From: Thermoanaerobacter uzonensis DSM 18761
GTDB taxonomy: Bacteria; Bacillota; Thermoanaerobacteria; Thermoanaerobacterales; Thermoanaerobacteraceae
Direction: 5' to 3'
Assembly: GCF_900129115.1 (NCBI RefSeq)
Contig: NZ_FQUR01000012.1
Coordinates: 1-35,002 of the forward strand
DNA length: 35,002 bases
In this document: one piece after another, positions 31,188-35,002 of the stretch
Numbering within the stretch: the stretch's first letter is position 1
Layout: each line of letters starts with the position of its first letter
Program-made: the position numbers and the translations under genes
The notes under the pieces: model-generated
What the model saw: only the letters and a program-made list of their open reading frames with translations
What the model was told of the DNA's origin: nothing
Databases searched by the model: none

Positions 31188-31625
31188 GTGTCAAAAAATA
31201 AAAAAATTTTGTATTTTATATGTACTGGCAATTCCTGTAGAAGTCAAATGGCAGAAGGTTTTGGCAAATATTATGGAAAAGATGAATTTGAAGTATATAG
31301 TGGTGGTGTAGAAGCTCACGGTTTAAACCCAAAAGCTATACAAGTTATGAAGGAAATAGGAATTGACATAAGCAATCAAACTTCCGATTTATTGGATGAA
31401 AATATCCTTTTTAAAGCAGATTATGTGATAACTTTATGTGGTGATGCAAAAGATAAATGTCCTGCTTTGCCTCCTTCAATAAAAAGCCTCCATTGGGACT
31501 TAGAAGACCCTGCAAGAGCAACAGGCACAGAAGAAGAAGTTTTAAATAAATTTCGTGAAATAAGAGATATAATCAAAGAAAATGTAAAAAATTTGATAGA
31601 AGATATAAAAAAGCACTCGCACTAA
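31188..31625 (+). CDS. arsC: thioredoxin-type arsenate reductase (low-molecular-weight phosphatase fold)
   Basis: The 145-residue protein has the phosphatase loop [14 protein letters not shown] with Cys12 as nucleophile and the redox pair in [10 protein letters not shown], matching Staphylococcus-type ArsC (Cys10, Cys82, Cys89), which reduces arsenate using thioredoxin. The start is GTG at 31188 with AAGGGGG upstream, giving a normal length; the upstream GTG at 31161 has no ribosome site. No arsR, arsB or acr3 gene lies nearby, so it is an orphan. It converges with the flavodiiron protein gene. Confidence 0.9.
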   Translation: MSKNKKILYFICTGNSCRSQMAEGFGKYYGKDEFEVYSGGVEAHGLNPKAIQVMKEIGIDISNQTSDLLDENILFKADYVITLCGDAKDKCPALPPSIKSLHWDLEDPARATGTEEEVLNKFREIRDIIKENVKNLIEDIKKHSH

Positions 31626-31639
31626 TCACGAGTGCTTTT
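31609..31639. terminator. bidirectional terminator between arsC and the flavodiiron gene
   Basis: AAAAGCACTCG (31609-31619) and CGAGTGCTTTT (31629-31639) form an 11-bp stem around the arsC stop. T-runs on both sides fit termination in both directions. Confidence 0.8.
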
Positions 31640-31642
31640 AAA

Positions 31643-32821
31643 TTATAAAATCCCAGCCTCTTCATGTTTTTTCACTATTTCTTCAGCTAACTCATCAAGA
31701 GCCTTAAAGTCTTCTTCTTTTGGGAATCCTTTTATGAAAACTGGCGAAATAACCTCTACTTTTAAATTGGTAATCATTTGAGAAAGCTGGTCTTGTGCCC
31801 TACTACCCCAATTATAAGAGCCTATAATTGAAACAAACTTTGTCTTCGGCTTTAAAGCATTGGCCAAATAAGTAGCATAAACCACCATTGGATGAGCTCC
31901 TGTAAGTACTGTTGGAGTACCTATAACTATTGTAGCAGCATCCACTAATGCCATGGCAAATTCACCTATATCTGTAACAGACAAATCAAAGGGCTTTACG
32001 ATGACGCCCTTTGCCACAAGAGCAGTCTGTAGGTATTCCACCATTTTTTTCACACTGCCGTGCATGGTAGCATAAGGTATTACGACTATATTTTTAGGTT
32101 TTGCATAAACCCATTGATTATAAGCATCTAAAATAAATTTAGGGTTATTGTACACAGGACCATGACTGGGAGCAATTATATCTATATCCAAATCTTTTAT
32201 TTTTTCTAAATCCTTTTCTATAAAGTTTCTAAAAGGCATCATTATTTCTGCATAGTATCTTTTTGCTGCATCATACACTTTGCACTCATCTGTTGCATAA
32301 AGTTCAGAAGTTGCAAGATGTGAACCTAAAAAGTCACAGGTAAAAAGAATTTTATCTTGTACAAGGTAAGTAAACATTGTTTCTGGCCAATGTACCCACG
32401 GGGCATGTATGAATTTTAACGTTTTTCCTCCTAAATCTAAAGTTTCACCGTCTTCTACAGTAATAAATTTGTCTTCAGGTATTAAAAGCAAATCCATCAA
32501 ATAAGTTTTTGCTTTAGGAGTACATATCACTTTAGCCTCTTTATATTTCTCAAGGACTAAAGGAATACATCCCGAATGGTCTTGCTCGGCATGATGTGCT
32601 ATTATATAATCAATTTTTTCTACATCCTTTAACTGTTCCATCAAAATCTCTGAAGTCATCGGATCTACAGTATCTAAAAGGGATATTTTATCCTTTCCTT
32701 CTACCAAATAGGCATTATAACTCGTACCATCTGGCAGGGGTATTAAAGAGTCGAATAATCTTCTTTCCCAATGTACCGCGCCAATTTTACTTACTCCTGG
32801 TTTTATAGTCATTGTTTTCAT
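31643..32821 (-). CDS. fprA: flavodiiron protein (A-type flavoprotein, FprA family)
   Basis: The 392-residue protein has an N-terminal metallo-beta-lactamase-like domain with diiron ligands His77, Glu79, Asp81, His82 (HAEQDHSG), His144 and Asp163. From about residue 255 there is a C-terminal flavodoxin domain that binds FMN. Members reduce oxygen to water or nitric oxide to nitrous oxide, using rubredoxin or coenzyme F420 as donor; they protect anaerobes. No fused rubredoxin domain is present. AGGAGGGG lies upstream. The promoter has an extended -10 element. Confidence 0.95.
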   Translation of the reverse strand: MKTMTIKPGVSKIGAVHWERRLFDSLIPLPDGTSYNAYLVEGKDKISLLDTVDPMTSEILMEQLKDVEKIDYIIAHHAEQDHSGCIPLVLEKYKEAKVICTPKAKTYLMDLLLIPEDKFITVEDGETLDLGGKTLKFIHAPWVHWPETMFTYLVQDKILFTCDFLGSHLATSELYATDECKVYDAAKRYYAEIMMPFRNFIEKDLEKIKDLDIDIIAPSHGPVYNNPKFILDAYNQWVYAKPKNIVVIPYATMHGSVKKMVEYLQTALVAKGVIVKPFDLSVTDIGEFAMALVDAATIVIGTPTVLTGAHPMVVYATYLANALKPKTKFVSIIGSYNWGSRAQDQLSQMITNLKVEVISPVFIKGFPKEEDFKALDELAEEIVKKHEEAGIL

Positions 32822-32856
32822 CGATGTCCCCTCCTATTTGTTAATTTCTCAACTAT

Positions 32857-32865
32857 ATTATAGCA
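32857..32865 (-). promoter_or_regulatory. extended -10 promoter of the flavodiiron gene
   Basis: TGCTATAAT on the minus strand forms an extended -10 element about 36 bases before the ATG. The -35 region is only T-rich. Confidence 0.5.
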
Positions 32866-32913
32866 AATAATCTTTTATAAAAAAATAGTTTTTCTTGCAA
32901 GTTTTTATTATAT

Positions 32914-33189
32914 TCATTGTTCTACCAAACTTTTACACAAAAAAAACAATAAAATTTGACAAAAAATAATCAAAGGTATTCCTATCATAAATAATTTATG
33001 TCTTGTCTTATGTCTAAAAAAATACATGCCGAGCCATACACCTATTGAACCGCCAAATAGTGCTAAAAAGAAAAAGGTTTTTTCACTTATTCTCCAAAGT
33101 TTATGTAACGCTTTATATTTATCAATACCCATTAAAACAAAAGAAAATACATTTAAAGTTAATAAAGCAATCATTGCGATCTTGTTCAT
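32914..33189 (-). CDS. DUF1294 family small membrane protein
   Basis: The 91-residue protein has three predicted membrane helices (about 5-20, 38-58, 70-88). MGIDKYKALHKLWRISEKTF and GGSIGVWLGMYFFRHKTRHKLF are typical of DUF1294, a family of unknown function. GAGGTG lies upstream of ATG 33189. Confidence 0.88.
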   Translation of the reverse strand: MNKIAMIALLTLNVFSFVLMGIDKYKALHKLWRISEKTFFFLALFGGSIGVWLGMYFFRHKTRHKLFMIGIPLIIFCQILLFFLCKSLVEQ

Positions 33190-33286
33190 TATAACACCTC
33201 ATAATAATTATACCACTTTATAAAAGGTATAAAAAACTCAAAATATAGCTATCATAAAACTATGAAAAATATTGAGAGGTGTTGAA

Positions 33287-34642
33287 ATGGTTACCTTGAC
33301 TGCATCCCACATAGTATATCTAATAATGATTTTAATTATATTGATTTTATTTTTAATGAGAAAAGATATAATTTTACCCATAATATTAGCAATATTTTTA
33401 ATTGGATTTCTATCAACTGGAAATATCTTGAAGGCAGTTCAAATACTTTACACTGCAATTTTTGTGTCAGGAAAAAGGCTGTGGCAAATCATAGTAATAA
33501 TATCTCTTATAATATCTATGTCAAAAGCTTTAGATGACATAGGCGCAGATATAATCATAACGAAACCTTTTATAAAATATTTAAAAACTCCTATTTTTTC
33601 ATTTTGGATAATAGGTTTTTTAATGATGTTTTTATCATTTTTTATATGGCCTGCTCCTGCAGTCGGCTTAATAGGTACGGTTCTCATCAATCCCGCTTTA
33701 AAAGCGGGTATTGACAAAGTAAGCCTTGCCTCTATTGTTTCAATTTTTGGCTTTGGAGCAGCATTATCAGGGGACTTTTTCATACAAGGAGCTCCCTCTA
33801 TAACAGCTAGGGCAACAGGTATACCAATTCACACATTAATATTGGCAAGTTTACCTATTTGGGCTACAACTTCAGCTGTAAGCATTCTTATACTTTATTT
33901 TATTACATTGCAACAAAGTAAAAGACAACAGCAAAACAATCATTTAGACGTTAATAGCATTGATAAACCTTCTCCTCCTTTTAGTAGTGTGGTGGTTTCA
34001 ATAATTGCAGTAGGCCTTTTTATTTTAGATATAATTTTGATGCTTTTATTTAAAATTCACTCTAACGCGGCCACTGCTTTGATAGGTGGAACATCTATAA
34101 TAGTTTTAATTGCCTCTACTTTAGTACAAAAAAATTTTCTAGATAAAACCCGTGAATATTTAAGAGAAGGTTTCATAACTGGAATGAGAACTTTTGCTCC
34201 AATTATAGTAATCAGCGCTTTTTTTCTCCTTGGAGAAACAAGTATGGTAAAAGAGGTTATAAGTCCTCATGCAAAAGGATATCTTGTAGATTTAGGAATG
34301 TATTTATCTCAGCACATTCCATTAAATAAGTACACTGTTTCTTTATTAGAATTTTCATTAGGAGTTCTGACTGGTTTATCCGGCTCTGGATTCTCAGGAC
34401 TTCCTTTAATAGGTGCTATTGCTAAAACTTTTTCTTCAACTTTAAATCTAAACCCAGCAATTTTAGCTTCTATAGGGCAGATAGCCGCAATATGGACAGG
34501 AGGTGGTACAATAATACCTTGGAGTACCGTAGCTGTTTCTACAGTAATAGACGTAGAAGCCGAAAAAATCGCTAAAAAAAACATGGTACCTGCAATATCA
34601 GGTCTTATAGCAGCATATCTTGTTACAATATTTTTATTATAA
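33287..34642 (+). CDS. polytopic membrane transporter (ion-transporter/GntP-like superfamily, substrate unknown)
   Basis: The 451-residue protein is almost entirely hydrophobic, with about 11-12 membrane helices and a hydrophilic loop near 215-235 (QQSKRQQQNNH). Glycine-rich re-entrant-like segments, GFGAALSGDFFIQGAPS and GLSGSGFSGLPLIGAI, resemble those of GntP/CitM/NhaC-type secondary transporters. The ATG at 33287, with AGAGGTG upstream, is preferred to 33272. There is no companion gene indicating a substrate; it is a single gene ending at a terminator. Confidence 0.8.
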   Translation: MVTLTASHIVYLIMILIILILFLMRKDIILPIILAIFLIGFLSTGNILKAVQILYTAIFVSGKRLWQIIVIISLIISMSKALDDIGADIIITKPFIKYLKTPIFSFWIIGFLMMFLSFFIWPAPAVGLIGTVLINPALKAGIDKVSLASIVSIFGFGAALSGDFFIQGAPSITARATGIPIHTLILASLPIWATTSAVSILILYFITLQQSKRQQQNNHLDVNSIDKPSPPFSSVVVSIIAVGLFILDIILMLLFKIHSNAATALIGGTSIIVLIASTLVQKNFLDKTREYLREGFITGMRTFAPIIVISAFFLLGETSMVKEVISPHAKGYLVDLGMYLSQHIPLNKYTVSLLEFSLGVLTGLSGSGFSGLPLIGAIAKTFSSTLNLNPAILASIGQIAAIWTGGGTIIPWSTVAVSTVIDVEAEKIAKKNMVPAISGLIAAYLVTIFLL

Positions 34643-34646
34643 TTAC

Positions 34647-34672
34647 AAAGCCGAGGACTAAACCTCGGCTTT
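34647..34672. terminator. bidirectional terminator between transporter and sspI
   Basis: AAAGCCGAGG (34647-34656) and CCTCGGCTTT (34663-34672) form a 10-bp stem with a 6-base loop, just past both stop codons. Confidence 0.85.
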
Positions 34673-34872
34673 TAAGATATTCCCCTCATTATCAAATTCA
34701 TCATACTGTCTTTTTCTTCATCAGTCATTTTTCCCCATGTCGCCTCAAAAATCACCCCCAATCCTGGTATTGCATTTTCCTCTTTGCTGTCAACAACCTC
34801 CTGTATAAACCCTTTGATTTCCTCTTTTGTTCTTCCTTTTAAGTTTTTAAGCACTGCTTTCTTTATGTCCAT
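34672..34872 (-). CDS. sspI: small acid-soluble spore protein SspI-like
   Basis: The 66-residue protein has the family core [18 protein letters not shown], which closely resembles LPGLGVLFEVIW in Bacillus SspI, plus the N-terminal [13 protein letters not shown]. SspI is packed into the forespore and affects germination/outgrowth. The ATG at 34872 with TGGAGG upstream is preferred to an in-frame start at 34932. Its presence supports a spore-forming host. Confidence 0.88.
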   Translation of the reverse strand: MDIKKAVLKNLKGRTKEEIKGFIQEVVDSKEENAIPGLGVIFEATWGKMTDEEKDSMMNLIMRGIS

Positions 34873-34935
34873 AATATACCTCCAGTTGTAGGATTCACTA
34901 ATATAATTCCCAAAATAAAAAATAATAAACAAAAA

Positions 34936-34955
34936 AAGTTCCTAAAAAGGAACTT
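34936..34955 (-). terminator. terminator for a gene entering from the right
   Basis: AAGTTCCT (34936-34943) and AGGAACTT (34948-34955) form an 8-bp stem. On the minus strand it is followed by TTTTTTTG, a good T-tract. Confidence 0.7.
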
Positions 34956-35002
34956 ACAGACTGTTGACAAAGTCAAAAATTTTCAAAATAGGATATTTTG
35001 CA
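34954..35002 (-). CDS. C-terminal tail of a gene continuing past the right edge
   Basis: On the minus strand the last 16 codons read AKYPILKIFDFVNSL before TAA (34954-34956), immediately ahead of a terminator hairpin. The reading frame is open to the window edge. The fragment is too short to name a family and may be chance. Confidence 0.35.
   Translation of the reverse strand, partial: AKYPILKIFDFVNSL

Noticed and set aside
33208-33232. Inverted repeat TTATACC...GGTATAA as an operator between DUF1294 and the transporter genes
   Set aside because: The arms are 7 bases and AT-rich, no copy is seen elsewhere, and no regulator is adjacent; chance is likely.

Overview
The window reads as AT-rich chromosomal DNA of a spore-forming, thermophilic anaerobic Firmicute, most likely Thermoanaerobacter or a close relative (Caldanaerobacter). 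The inference rests on base composition, the gene families present, a SspI-type spore protein, a LysM/SleB spore-cortex hydrolase, a two-subunit iron-sulphur serine dehydratase, a flavodiiron protein, and Gram-positive-style Shine-Dalgarno and sigma-A signals. No rRNA, tRNA or CRISPR array was seen.

Region 1 (1-10.9 kb) is a sugar-alcohol-type catabolic locus. A SorC-family regulator (+ strand, 303-1244) faces a long minus-strand cluster. In transcription order this is gutM, srlA, srlE (glucitol-type PTS membrane parts), srlB (EIIA), a SAF-domain NAD(P)-dependent oxidoreductase of the COG4091 type, E1-alpha, E1-beta and E2 of an acetoin/2-oxoacid dehydrogenase, a zinc-ribbon protein, a class II ketose-phosphate aldolase and a zinc alcohol dehydrogenase. 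A near-perfect sigma-A promoter lies before gutM. A hairpin plus a second consensus promoter lies between srlE and srlB. All three promoters of the locus carry a TTGAACA-type sequence near the expected start of transcription, consistent with one SorC-controlled regulon. No E3, sugar kinase or lipoate ligase is present in the window, so the substrate and route are unknown. This is the most novel part of the window.

Region 2 (11-14.5 kb) holds a creatininase-family gene with an unusual leader, then a decayed stretch: a 5'-truncated, frameshifted histidine kinase remnant abutting a 48-residue SHOCT-like ORF, and a second SHOCT remnant on the other strand. A yybP-ykoY (Mn2+) riboswitch follows, controlling a UPF0016/GDT1-type Mn2+ exporter. 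After it comes a ydaO-yuaA (c-di-AMP) riboswitch controlling the LysM/SleB hydrolase.

Region 3 (14.5-25.2 kb), all minus strand, contains a two-component system (OmpR-type regulator and kinase), an aromatic amino-acid operon (pheA, aroF-type DAHP synthase, tyrA, aroA) with its own promoter, and upstream sdaAB-sdaAA-pepF followed by aroB. A GGGGACGGTTCC palindromic element sits between pepF and aroB.

Region 4 (25.2-35 kb) contains gnd-zwf (oxidative pentose phosphate) with a cyclase-family gene and a small unknown gene. Next are a membrane-anchored unknown protein and a phosphodiester-glycosidase-domain protein, a small unknown, a thioredoxin-type arsenate reductase converging on a flavodiiron protein, a DUF1294 protein, a polytopic transporter and sspI. 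The extreme left and right ends carry what look like the C-terminal tails of further genes.

Intergenic stretches not described as features hold nothing I can name. In particular 12375-12569 shows no convincing gene or RNA.
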